NCBI GenBank assembly: GCA_027574665.1
Contig: CM050649.1
Location: forward strand, 59,548,150-59,612,149
Direction of reading: 5' to 3'
Length of the DNA: 64,000 bases
Source: Rhynochetos jubatus
Taxonomy: Eukaryota; Chordata; Aves; Eurypygiformes; Rhynochetidae
Shown: positions 23,801-34,578 of the stretch, piece after piece
Layout of the letters: every line of letters begins with the position of its first letter
Position numbering within the stretch: position 1 is the stretch's first letter
Translations under genes and position numbers: made by a program
Notes under the pieces: generated by a model
Database searches by the model: none
Seen by the model: only the letters and a program-made list of their open reading frames with translations
Told to the model about the DNA's origin: nothing

Positions 23801-26242
23801 ATGAAGTTAAACATGAAGGCGCTATTACTGTAATGCAGTAAGCATGTGCTGTATATGTTACTGAAATTCTTTCATCACCCTTGGCAAAGTGAAATGTTTG
23901 CAGCTTAAGTGTTGCATGTGGGTGATTTTACATGCCGTGGAATGAGACACACACTGCCAAACTGCTATACCCCACTATGTCTGATTTGTAAACCATCACT
24001 ACTGACTGATGTTCCTTGTGATTTGTAGTACTCTACCCGTAGAGAATTATTAACAAGACAATGTATATTAATACTGGTGGAAACCATATTAATGTAATTG
24101 CATCAATATAGCGATTTGCACCTAATAAATGTGAGTGAGCATTTACTAATGGATAATTTATTCTACTGGTGAGAGAATGTTTCTGACTAAATCTATTTCA
24201 TATACATCTGTTCACTAAATCTGCTTTTGACTATCATTTGCTCGTTGTCCAAGTGCAGAAACCCTATCATTAAAAACCTAGTAGTTAATGTATCCTCTGT
24301 CATATGTTTATACTAATGGGATGTTATCTGTGGTTCACCTGCAGCTTGACATGGTACTATTATAAATGAATTTTGTATTCTGTAGGCTTTACTTTTACCT
24401 GAAATCTACAGTAGCAACACAGTACTTGTGAATTTACTGTTGCATTTGTCTTTGACCTACTGTCTTTATCTTCCCTCAGCACCTGGAGATTTTTTCATAT
24501 TAATTACGTTCTACCTGAAATTAATTCTGAAGTATAATTCAGTTCAGCCTGCTTCAAAGAGAAAAAAATAAGATTTTAAATACATTATTAATAGAATATT
24601 AGACCAATGTAGTCCACTAAACAGTTAATAATTGATTTCCCTCATATGCCCTGCACAGGCTGCAAGGCTACAGCTATTCCACAGCTGACTGTGGCACACT
24701 GTTGTGTGCTGAAGCGAAATCCACTGACCACCTGCACTTCATGTCTACTTGCCTCTAAACCCGCACCAAGTGTGAAGCAAAGGAACAGGCTGTCCAGGAG
24801 ACAACTTAGGTAAGGGAGCATTGTGGATGGGTCAGAGGAAGGACTCTTGCACAGCCCGTGCCCCTGTTGGCAGAGCTTGCTGGAAATATCCTTTTCTTTA
24901 AATTCAAGGCTGACTTTTGAGCCTGTGTACCAAAGGCAGCTCAGACAAATCCTCGGTCAGACCTTTTACAAGATCCATCTATTGAAAGTGATGTCTTCAG
25001 TTTTGGATGTTCCAGTAGCAGTTTCAGATAAGCTTTAAAGGACTCTAATTCTCCCCAGTCAATCTTTAGATGAGGTTGAGCAGATTGTCCACGTTCCCCT
25101 GGCAAGCTGTTTGACTAAAAACACAGATATAATTTATTCAAACATCTAGTGAAAAAAGTTCAGAAAAAAACCCTGCACCTCAGAATCATAACACAGATAT
25201 CCAGAAATAGCCATCTGTCACAAAAAACTACTGGCAGCAATAAGAACAACATTGAACCTGAATTCCTGTTATCACTTCATTCTGCTGTACTGTCACAAGC
25301 ACACCCTCTAGCACAGGTGCCTTGTGATGTTAACCATATTCATTAGGAAACCAAAATGTTCAAAGTCACACTTAACAAGAGCCATAGACACAGGCAGCTG
25401 CTTTATACTGAATGTTAAATTTCCTTTGATATTATTTCCATGAAGATTTATGAGAAAAAAAAATGTATTCTTTTATCAACTTAGACACTCAAGACCCTCA
25501 AGGATCTCTTTCTAGAGGGACTTCAGAGCATAGATGGCATCCAGGAAAATAAAATAAAACATCATTGAAACAGTTAATGAATTTCTTGTAAAAGCTTAGC
25601 AAACCAAAATGTAGCCTAGGATGGCTCTGCTGCATGATTCACAACAGTATACCTGATCATTTTGCAGATAGTACCTTTGCTACAGATGGCATGACTAAAA
25701 ATGCAGTCAGTCTCCTTAAACGGAAATCTGAGCAAAGATGATAGGTGGAAAGGTTGTGCATTCCAACAGCAGGTACCATGCTATGGAAGCAGAAAGGTTA
25801 TAGATGAGTTCAGTCCACAGGGAGATGGTGATTTATACTTTGGCTTGATAAATTTCAGAAAGTTTTTATACATTCTTATATCTGTTCTTTCTGATATACT
25901 TCTGCAAAGGTGGACATCTCAGAAACAAAATAAGTAATTTCCTGCAATACTTTATTACTAATGCTATAAATGATTTCTCCCTGTCTTATAAAATGATGTT
26001 TCTAAATACGTACACTTGTGATATTGTCGTGGTTTAACCAATATGTAAGATAATGGAGGCTCAATCTCCATAAATGTTACTGCAATATGAATGTGAATAT
26101 CTGTAGGAGCATACAGATGGAGAAAATACATTATTCTTTAATATAGTCTACTTAGTCAATAAGTATACTAACTTATACCTATTGTACCTAGTACTGAAAA
26201 GTTTTGTGTTCTTCAAAAACTTGTAATAAAGATAACACCCAC

Positions 26243-26288
26243 CTGATACGAACAGCGTAATTCCCAGTAGAATGTACCCAAACCAGTT
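26243..26288 (-). other. Candidate 46-nt exon encoding a hydrophobic segment
   Basis: On the minus strand an acceptor-like GGACTCTTTCTCAG is followed by 46 nt and then the donor CAG|GTGGGTG. If the first base starts a codon, the peptide is NWFGYILLGITLFVS plus one extra base, which looks like a membrane segment. The leftover G fits the two-base start of the 8873-8959 candidate exon (G+TT = Val), so the two could be consecutive exons of one leftward transcript. Phase agreement has a one-in-three chance of being accidental. The gene is not recognised. Confidence 0.3.
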
Positions 26289-26654
26289 CTGAGAAAGAGT
26301 CCTTATCATTCATCAAATTGAAAACGTTTCACTGAGGCTATTCATATTCAATAAACTCTAAGATGTTGACATAGATTTTTCAATCTTTTAATGTCCCTGG
26401 CCAATGTTTACACTTCCATTTTATTGTATTTCCTGTATTGAAAGGAGAGTAATTCCCCTTTGAGAGAGACTATTGAGAAACAAAAGTCCCCCTCTTCCTT
26501 GGTGAGGTTGGAAAACCCTGTTTTGAAAAAAATTGAGAAATACTACCAGTCAAAATCCTGGACTATGTGAGTATCCTGTCTTTCATTTTCACTCTACTCT
26601 TAAGTTAATTGGTCACTTGTTATTTTAATAAAAAGCCTCAAACTTTGGAGTAAT

Positions 26655-26710
26655 TACAGAATCACTACGTTTAGAAAAGACCTGTAAGATCATCTAGTGC
26701 AACCAGATAA
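26655..26710 (-). mobile_element. Short CR1 3'-end fragment
   Basis: CAGAATCACTACGTTTAGAA, then AAGACCTGTAAGATCATCTAGTGCAACC, matches the antisense CR1 tail (CAGAATCACTAGGTTGGAAAAGACC...). Only about 55 bp are present, a severely 5'-truncated insertion or a remnant. Confidence 0.7.
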
Positions 26711-27589
26711 AGATAAAGCAGATTTTGCAGGTAGTGTAAAACAGTAGCGCTGAGAAACTATGTACACTGTGCCTGTTCTGGACTGCTTCATCTTTCCAGG
26801 TTATTTGTGCTAGAGATAAGAGTACTTTCTGGGGAATATCCCAAGGATGCACAGATAAGCCCAAATGTCTGGTCTAGTCATGGGTTTCTAGTTTCTATAA
26901 CCACCTGTCATCCTGACAGCTAAGAGTTAAGTGGAAAATTAAAACACAAAATGTGAACCAATCAAAAACAGGTAATCAAATGTTGAACATCATAAATGGA
27001 TCTTGCCTCCTGCCCTGAATTCATTCAAATTAATCATTGATTAGAGCCATAATAAAACATAAACTGTTCTACTCCATTGCCACATGCCTACCAGTTACTA
27101 AGGCAATCCTTAGTAATTTAACTTCTCAAGTTCCCATTCCTAGGCATGAGCTGCAGTAGTCAATAAAAAGCAATTTAAACAGCAGTGTGATCTCTCTTAA
27201 GTCTAATTTATTAACTATACTTTTGAGTAGATTCTCTTATTTCCATTTCATTTTTACCCAGGCTTCCCAAGAGAATGAGGTTTATGTGATCAGGAGAGAT
27301 TGGTGTTTCAGGGGAAGAGGGAGGAATTTGATGCATCTTCAGGTACCCAACTGTTGAATCTGATAGTATCCAAAGAAACTCAACAGAAGATTCACATCGT
27401 GAATTGCACTGAGAAACATCTAGTGAAACAGGCAGCCATGCTGAGGAAACACATCTCCTTTGCTTGCTCTGAGGGAGATATCACAGTGGAAACTCTCATG
27501 TTGGTGAACAGGTCAGTGAGCTCACATGGGGAGAATATCTTACAGATGCCCCAACCATAGGAAAGCTTTAATTGAAGTTCATGGTTAAC
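26711..27589. other. Unique DNA
   Basis: No repeat or gene identified. The 86-codon plus-strand frame at 27300-27560 has no recognisable motif or clear splice context. Confidence 0.5.
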
Positions 27590-27919
27590 AAGGTGTGGGC
27601 AGGGCCAGGAGCAATGGTGGCCAGCCCTGCTCTCCCACAAAAGGCAGCCCTGGGGGGAATGAGCCATCAGAAGCACTGAGACCAGGGCAGGCAAACAGAG
27701 CGTAGTGCCGCAGTCAGGGTGTTGTGAGGCACTGGCACAGCAGTTTGCATGGGAGGGCATGCAGGGAGTGCACCACCTCAAAGGAGCGGCATCCCACTGG
27801 CCAAGTGGGAGATGTAAAGTACACATAACCCAGAAACAGGACATGGTTCTGTGACCATCTGCACAGGTCCAGGGCACTCATCCCACCTGACCCTCAAGGC
27901 AGCATGGTGGGCAACTGTT
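27590..27919 (+). other. GC-rich segment upstream of compound CR1 block A
   Basis: Markedly more GC-rich than its left flank and running into CR1 sequence. It may be CR1 5' or ORF1-region sequence, but I cannot match it confidently. Confidence 0.35.
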
Positions 27920-28151
27920 TGAGAGCAAAGGCTGCAGCTCCAGACGGGGGATCTGCATCATCTTTACTCTGAGGGTGACAGAGCACTGGAGCAGGCTGCA
28001 CAGAGAAGCTGTGGAGTCTCCCTCTCTGGAGATATTTGAAACCCACCTGGACACATTCCTGTACAATCTGCTCTAGACGAACCCGTCTTGGCAGGGGAGT
28101 TGGTCTCGAGAGGTTCCTTCCAATGCTGACCATTCTGTGATTCTGTGATCT
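27920..28151 (+). mobile_element. CR1 3'-end fragment, first unit of compound block A
   Basis: End of ORF2 and 3' UTR: GTGACAGAGCACTGGAGCAG, CTGGAGATATTTGAAACCCA, the ACAATCTGCTCTAG stop region, and the tail ACCATTCTGTGATTCTGTGATC. It is followed without a gap by internal CR1 sequence. The same junction occurs at 33731/33732. Confidence 0.9.
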
Positions 28152-28788
28152 GCCCCAGTGCTGACTAATGGCTCTGCCCAGAATAAGCTGCTGATGGGAG
28201 AGACTGCAGTGCAGGCCTCAGGATGCAGGATGTGTCCAGACCTCTCTCCTGGGGCAGGGACAGGCAGCAGCCTTGCCTGCAGAAGGTGAGCCCAGGGGGA
28301 GCACCTCCTGCAGTAGGTGGCTGAGCTGCAGGAGGCCATGAGAAGCTAAGAAGGCAGCGTAACACCAGGGAGGCTGGGAAGGGGTTAGATAGCTGGATCC
28401 AAGTCTGCAGGGCTACAATTTTACTGGCACCATGAACATGTGTTGGGTTGACTCCTATGACCGGAGGGTTGGAATGGAAGGATACAGGATCTTTAGGAAA
28501 GACAGGCAGGGGAGATGTGGAGGGAGTGTCACCTTCCATGTCAAAGCCTAGCTGGAGTGCATGGAACTCTGCTTGGGGATGGATGAGGAGCCAACTGAGA
28601 ACTTACGGGTCAGGATTAAAGGGAGGGCAGACACAGGTGACATTATAGTGGGGGTCTGTTACAGGCCACATGACCAGGTAGACCAAGTGGATGAGGCCCT
28701 CTACAAACAGGAGCAACCTCATGTTCACAAGTCTCAACCCTAATGGGAGACTTCAACCACCCTGATATCTGTTGCATAAGCAAGCCAG
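28113..28788 (+). repeat. Near-identical duplicated CR1 segment, copy A
   Basis: Collinear with 33693-34368 at a fixed offset of 5580. By eye I find three mismatches over about 676 bases (28266, 28385, 28718). Identity drops sharply on both sides: upstream CR1 3' sequence is only about 90 percent alike and has an 8-base indel, and downstream the copies diverge completely. It covers the CR1 3' tail, a stretch resembling the end of ORF1, and the endonuclease half of ORF2. Confidence 0.93.
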
Positions 28789-29515
28789 GAAGTTCCTGGA
28801 ATGTAGTGACTTCCTTCTCCAAGTGATAGAGGAGTTAATGAGGAGAAGTGCCATGCTGGACCTTGTACTCACTAACAAGGAGTGTCTGGTGAGTAATGAG
28901 AAGCTAAAGGGCAGCCTTGGCTGCAGTGACCATGAAATGGTGGAGTTCAAGATCCTTAGGGCAGCAAGAAGGGTGCACAGCATACTCAATAGCTGGACTT
29001 CATGAGAGCTGACTTTGGCCTCTTCAGGGATCTGCTTGGTAAAATGCCATGGAATGAAGCCCTGGAGAAAAGTGGGATCCCAGAAGAGCTGGTTAATATT
29101 CAAGGATCACCTTCTCCGAACTCAGGAATGATGCGTCCAAACAGACAAGAAGTCCAGCAAAAACACGAGGAGGCTCGCATGGAAGAACAGGGAGCTCCTG
29201 GGCAAACTCAAAACCAAAAAGGAAGCCTACAGAAAGTGGAAGTAAGGACAGGTAGCCTAGGAGGAATACAGAAATACTGTCCAGACCAGGAATCAGGATA
29301 GGAAAGCTGAAGGCCTGATTGAATTAAGTATGGCCAGGGATATCAAGGGCAACAAGAAAAGCTTCTATAGGTACATCACTAACTAAAGGAAGGTCAGGGA
29401 AAATGTAGACTCTCCCCAGAAGGAAATGTGAGACCTGGTCACCCAGGATGTGGAGAAGGCTGAGGTAGTCAATGACTTTTTTGCCTCAGTCTTCAGTGGC
29501 GAGTGTTCAAGTCAC
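28148..29515 (+). mobile_element. CR1 LINE: ORF1 end / ORF2 endonuclease and linker
   Basis: Plus-strand CR1 with no RT domain. Near 28310 is an ORF1-like coiled-coil piece (VAELQEAM). From 28440 comes the endonuclease: RRVGMEGYRIFRKDRQGR, LECMELCLGMDEEPTE, GDIIVGVCYRPHDQ. It continues with LLQVIEELMRRSAMLDLVLTN, GSLGCSDHEMVEFKILRAAR, FGLFRDLLGKMPWNEAL and [16 protein letters not shown]. Numerous stops and frameshifts are present. At about 29505 it jumps directly to sequence beyond the RT core. Confidence 0.9.
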
Positions 29516-30350
29516 ACCACCCAAGTCACAAGTCAACACACTGGAGGGAAGGGATGCCATCAAGAGGGACCTTGACAGGCTGGAGAGGTGGGCCTGTGCC
29601 AACCTATGAAGTTCAACAAGGCCAAGTGCAAGGTCCTGAACCTGGGTTGGGGCAATCCCAAGCACAAGTACTGGGTGGGTGGAGAATGGATCGAGAGCAG
29701 CCCTGAGGAGAACGACTTGGGGGTACTGGTGGATGAAAAGCTGGACATGAACCAGCAGTGCACACTGGCAGCCCAGAAAGCCAACTATATCCTGGGCTGT
29801 ATCAGGAGAAGCGTGAACAGCAGGTCGAGGGAGGGGATTCTCCCCCTCTATTCTGCTCTCATGAGACCTCACTTGGTCTACTGTGTCCAGCTCTGGGGCC
29901 CCCAACGTAAGAAGGATATTGACCAGTTGGAGGGCCATGAAGATGATCAGAGGACTGGAGCATCTCTCCTATGAAGAAAGGCTGAGAGAGTTGGGCTTGT
30001 TTAGCCTGGAGAAGAGAAGGCACTGGGGAGACCTTATAGCAGCTATCCAGAACCTGAAGGGGGCCTACAAGAAAGCTGGAGGGGGACTTTTTACAAGGGC
30101 ATGCAGTGATAGGACAAGGGGTAATGGGTTTAAGCTGAAAGAGGGTAGATTTAGAGTTGATATAAGGAAGAAATTCTTCACGGTGAGGGTGGATGCCCCA
30201 TCCCTGGAAATGTTCAAGGCCAGGCTGGATGAAACTTTGAGCAACCTGTTCTAGTGGAAGGTGTCCCTGCCCATGGCAGGTGGGGTTCAACTAAATGATC
30301 TTTAAGGTTCCTTCCAACCCTAACCATTCTACGATTCTACTATTCTATGT
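29516..30350 (+). mobile_element. CR1 LINE 3' half joined to block A
   Basis: Begins GGAGGGAAGGGATGCCATCA (the LEGRDAI region after RT motif C), then [78 protein letters not shown] and TRGNGFKLKEGRFR. It ends with FKARLDETLSNLF and the tail ACCATTCTACGATTCTACTATTCTATG. A further internal loss removes the RHWNRLPRE block near 30190. Either this is the 3' half of the same element with its RT deleted, or a second CR1 placed next to it. Confidence 0.9.
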
Positions 30351-33278
30351 GTGAGAAACAGAAACGAGGAAGTTCTGGTTTACCATGCTGGAATTTGTAA
30401 GTGACCATTCCTATGGGAGTTAGAAAATCTCTTCACCAAATGTATTTGTGTGCTTATTAATCATACTGCTGAGGTAATCTGTGTTGAACATAAATTCATG
30501 GCATGCTAACTATTATAACCATCATTAAAACACCATTAAAATATAAGGCATCTCTAGTGCCTTTTTGTCAATAGAATAAGCCATAAAAAGTCTGTCTCAT
30601 GCAGTTTAGCAGTCGTGAAGTGATAATGAACAGCATGTTATTAACTACTAAATTCAGAGACAGTAGTAAAAAGTACTTTAACATCAGTAACTTTCAACCA
30701 CTGGAACATTGGTCAGATTATAACATTTTATTAGACAAAAAGAAATGAACACATAAAGATCAGCAGATAAGGTAGATGTTAAATTTGTCTTTACTGACTT
30801 TTAAAGTAGAACTGTTTAAAGCTCAATGCAAATGTAGAAAATCTCCAACACCACAACCACATCTACCATTAAAATGAACTTTTGTACTGGAACATCATGA
30901 CCAACTATGTCTTCATCACCTGAATGCATGAACACGCCTGAAAATTTCTAATTGTAGCCTAATGTGGTCAGAATTATTTTTTCCTTAAAATATAATACTT
31001 TTCCCTATTTGTTCCATGTATGTAGTATTGACTTAGCCTTCAGATTTTTTGTCTTTGGAGCTTACCATGTAATCTTGAAAAGATTTTGTGAATAAATGAA
31101 TTGAAATGAAATTAAGTGTGTGTAGTTCAACAGAAAGAAATCTCAAGATTTCAGGCTGTAAGTACCACATTAAGAATCGGAAGACAATAAAGATCCTACA
31201 GCCTAGATTTTTCTTCAAATGAACAGGGATATATTATTTTCTACTCATACATTTAGACTGTGAATAGAAAATATACCCACATGACCCTATTTTATTCAAT
31301 ATAGTTGCACAAATGAGAAAGAGAGGAGTTTAAATATAGTGGGGTTCAACAGCTGGCCTGTAACTTGAATTGAACTAAGATCCTGTAGTAATATTGTTGG
31401 GTCTATTAATAAGACTTTTTGCTTTAACCAAGAGCTAGATCTTGAAAATATATGTTTAGCATATCATTAGTATAGTCTGTTTTATTTTTGTTTTTTTTTT
31501 TTCTTAAATACATTAATTCCTCAAGTGTGCTGCTGTCTACAGGTAAGATCCATTTGTGCAAACATGTTGTTACACAGTGGCCATAAAACAAGATGCATCT
31601 TACAACCCCAGAGATTGTTTATGCTTGCAAATATTTTTTCTTAGGTTCACACAACAGTGTACTACCCTCAGGAATGTAATCTAATGTCATCTTTGATTGA
31701 ATTTTAAGTGTTTTCAATAACACTTTCACTCTTGCTCCCCTCCACTTATCTTGTGAAAGGTTCAGGCAGGAAGGGGAACTTGAAACATTTTATAGTAGTT
31801 GAGGGTATGCTCTTTAACGCTGCTGTAGACTGTAATGCTTTCTACATGTTTATTATATTAAAAGAAGTACTTTTTTTTATTTGTTTTGAAAGCAAAACAA
31901 ACAAACAAAAAAAGGCCTGAAAAACACAGACCCTCAATTTACTGTGGATATTTAAGGGAAAGAGATAGTAAATTATCAATTACAGATTTTTCACTTGTTG
32001 CTTATATTGTCTTAACACAGTGACATATATTATTTGGGCAGAAATTCATGGTGTGTTATTCAAGATCTTAATCTGGATTGCTTAAAAGGATGTCTGTGCA
32101 GCCACAGCTGCTTACAGCACTGAAATTTCCTGTCTAAATCCCACTGTTGGCACATCATAGCATGGAGCGACTTGACTTGGTGCCTCACCATGAACAGGGT
32201 AGAACTGCAACGCTAAGACACCTTGAAAAGGAAACTTGGCACACAAGCAGACGAAATGGGATAGAAAACAAGGGATTAAATGTGCAAGCTGCCGTGCAAA
32301 AGTCCTGGTAGTTCCATATATCCAGAGTGCAAAACTAATGATTAAGAAGAGATCTTCCACAGACACTGTGGAGACAGCTGATGTGTCCTACAACTATCCT
32401 TGAGGACCACTAAAGCAAAACAGCTAAATGCTGTTTGATTGAAATGAGTAATAACAAGCACTTCTTGTGTTACAGATTTTTGGATTTTTGTTGTGCATGC
32501 TATTATCTGTAGGCTAATTTGGCTTGCATATGTTCTTAGAGCTGATACTACTTACAAGAAAACAATTCACATTGGTAAGTCATTTTGTACAGGAAGGTAC
32601 ACTCCTTACCTTGGGCTTTAGAAAAGAACATACCACTAAAACCTGTTGCTACTGAAAAAAGTCAATTATAGAAAACTTAAATTATAAATAACTTCAGGAG
32701 GTGAATACAAATATTTTATAACCATCCACATGCTATCTATATTTCAAAACTATTTTCTTTGTTTTAACCTTTCTAATCACTAGAGATCTCAGTTATGTAC
32801 CCTGAAGTTCAGATTAAGGGCAGTCCATCTGTTCAGAACTTCCTGAACAATCAAATAATATATTTTATTATTGTATGGAATATAGTAAAAGTAGATGTGT
32901 TTTCTGCTACATATCAAAACATATTTTCTGTTGCACAGAAAAATGAAACCCAGGACTGAGACTGTTTCCCATTTACAAACAAAATAACCAGTTTCTGTTA
33001 CGAAAGAGAAAGGATAACACTGAGTATTTTTCATTTTACTGTCCTCAGTGTAGCAGATAGGAAAGGGCAACACTGAGGTCACTTTCTAATAAAAAGTTGA
33101 TAAAATAGTCCATAAAAATGGAAATCAATAACAGAAAGAGAACTGATTCCACCCTAATGGTTTCTCTGAGCACATAGCAGCCCAGCATCTACACAAAGTT
33201 TTAAAATCTTCAGAGAGCTCAGAAGAGTTATTGATTATTTATTTAACTAGGAGGTGCCATCCTAAAGCAGTGACCCCT
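30351..33278. other. Unique AT-rich DNA
   Basis: No dispersed repeat recognised. It holds a T-run near 31488-31502. A GTAAGT-type donor near 32576 with an ATCTGTAG acceptor upstream, and an 84-codon minus-strand hydrophobic frame at 32112-32366, are exon-like only weakly. Confidence 0.5.
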
Positions 33279-33731
33279 AAAGAGGGTCCAGCGCAGGGCC
33301 ACTAAGATGATTAAGGGCCTGGAGCACCTTCCATATGAGGAAAGACTGAAAGAGCTGAGTCTGTTTAGCTTGGAGGAGGCTGAGGGCGGATCTTATTAAC
33401 ACTTATAAGTATCTAAAGGTGGGTGTCAGGAGTAGGGGCCAGGCTCTGCTCAGTGGTGTCCAGTGACAGGACTAGGGGCAATGGCCATAAACTGGCAAAC
33501 AGAAGGTTCAACCTGAACATGAGGAAACCCTTCTTCCCTGTGAGCGTGACAGAGCACTGGGACAGGCTGCCCAGAGAGGTGGGGGAGTCTCCTTCCCTGG
33601 AGAAATTTGAAACCCACCTGGACACATTCCTGTACAATCTGCTCTAGATGAACCCGTCTTGGCAGGAGAGTTGGACTAGATGGTCTTGAGAGGTTCCTTC
33701 CAATGCTGACCATTCTGTGATTCTGTGATCT
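33279..33731 (+). mobile_element. CR1 3' part, first unit of compound block B
   Basis: Starts AGAGGGTCCAGCGCAGGGCC (the RVQRRATK region), continues CTGGAGCACCTTCCATATGA, GACTAGGGGCAATGGCCATA and GTGACAGAGCACTGGGACAG, and ends with the tail ATTCTGTGATTCTGTGATC. It is followed by internal CR1 at exactly the same base as in block A. Confidence 0.92.
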
Positions 33732-34368
33732 GCCCCAGTGCTGACTAATGGCTCTGCCCAGAATAAGCTGCTGATGGGAGAGACTGCAGTGCAGGCCTCA
33801 GGATGCAGGATGTGTCCAGACCTCTCTCCTGGGGCAGGGACAGGCGGCAGCCTTGCCTGCAGAAGGTGAGCCCAGGGGGAGCACCTCCTGCAGTAGGTGG
33901 CTGAGCTGCAGGAGGCCATGAGAAGCTAAGAAGGCAGCGTAACACCAGGGAGGCTGGGAAGGGGCTAGATAGCTGGATCCAAGTCTGCAGGGCTACAATT
34001 TTACTGGCACCATGAACATGTGTTGGGTTGACTCCTATGACCGGAGGGTTGGAATGGAAGGATACAGGATCTTTAGGAAAGACAGGCAGGGGAGATGTGG
34101 AGGGAGTGTCACCTTCCATGTCAAAGCCTAGCTGGAGTGCATGGAACTCTGCTTGGGGATGGATGAGGAGCCAACTGAGAACTTACGGGTCAGGATTAAA
34201 GGGAGGGCAGACACAGGTGACATTATAGTGGGGGTCTGTTACAGGCCACATGACCAGGTAGACCAAGTGGATGAGGCCCTCTACAAACAGGAGCAACATC
34301 ATGTTCACAAGTCTCAACCCTAATGGGAGACTTCAACCACCCTGATATCTGTTGCATAAGCAAGCCAG
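33693..34368 (+). repeat. Near-identical duplicated CR1 segment, copy B
   Basis: Partner of 28113-28788. Observed differences are G for A at 33846, C for T at 33965 and A for C at 34298. Copy B ends at the shared ...CAAGCCAG and then jumps to CR1 3' sequence. Confidence 0.93.
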
Positions 34369-34578
34369 AAACCCTTCTTCCCTGTGAGGGTGACAGAGCA
34401 CTGGGACAGGCTGCCCAGAGAGGTGGGGGAGTCTCCTTCCCTGGAGACTTTCCAAAGCCACCTGGACTTGTTCCTGTGTGATCTGCTCTAGGTGATCCTG
34501 CTCTGGCAGGGGAGTTGGACTAGATGATCCCTAGAGGTCCCTTCCAACCCCTTACACTCTGTGAATCTGTGACTCTAG
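33732..34578 (+). mobile_element. CR1 with large internal deletion, second unit of block B
   Basis: The endonuclease half of ORF2 (33732-34368, the same segment as in block A) is joined directly at about 34368 to GAAACCCTTCTTCCCTGTGA, the extreme 3' region of CR1. It carries [24 protein letters not shown] and the tail CACTCTGTGAATCTGTGACTC. The whole RT domain and most of the C-terminal domain are missing. Two CR1 3' ends therefore flank a single endonuclease segment within 1.3 kb. Confidence 0.9.

Larger units (their letters stand above)
17451..26654. other. Long unique interval, possible conserved non-coding DNA
   Basis: Nine kilobases with no recognised dispersed repeat, which is notable in a repeat-rich window. 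It contains a hairpin at 19511-19555, a motif-dense block at 20540-20850, another block at about 23600-24250 that looks conserved, and a candidate short exon at 26243-26288. A low-complexity AAAATAATAAT tract lies near 23318-23344. No long coding frame is convincing; the frames at 19659-19955, 20578-20784, 21594-21830 and 24823-25038 lack recognisable motifs. Confidence 0.5.

Noticed and set aside
26025-26040. TGTCGTGGTTTAACC resembles an ERVL LTR terminus
   Set aside because: The similarity stops after about 15 bases and neither flank continues as LTR, so it is too short to call.
27392-28539. Minus-strand frames of 124 and 161 codons
   Set aside because: They run antisense to CR1 and adjoining GC-rich sequence. 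The copy at 33745-34119 exists only because the CR1 segment is duplicated.
31520-31560. CTACAG|GTAAGATCC donor-like site after a long T-run
   Set aside because: The implied exon would be only about 17 nt and has no supporting frame.
32112-32366. 84-codon hydrophobic minus-strand frame
   Set aside because: No domain, poor donor (CAAG|GTGTCT), no neighbouring exon. Probably chance.
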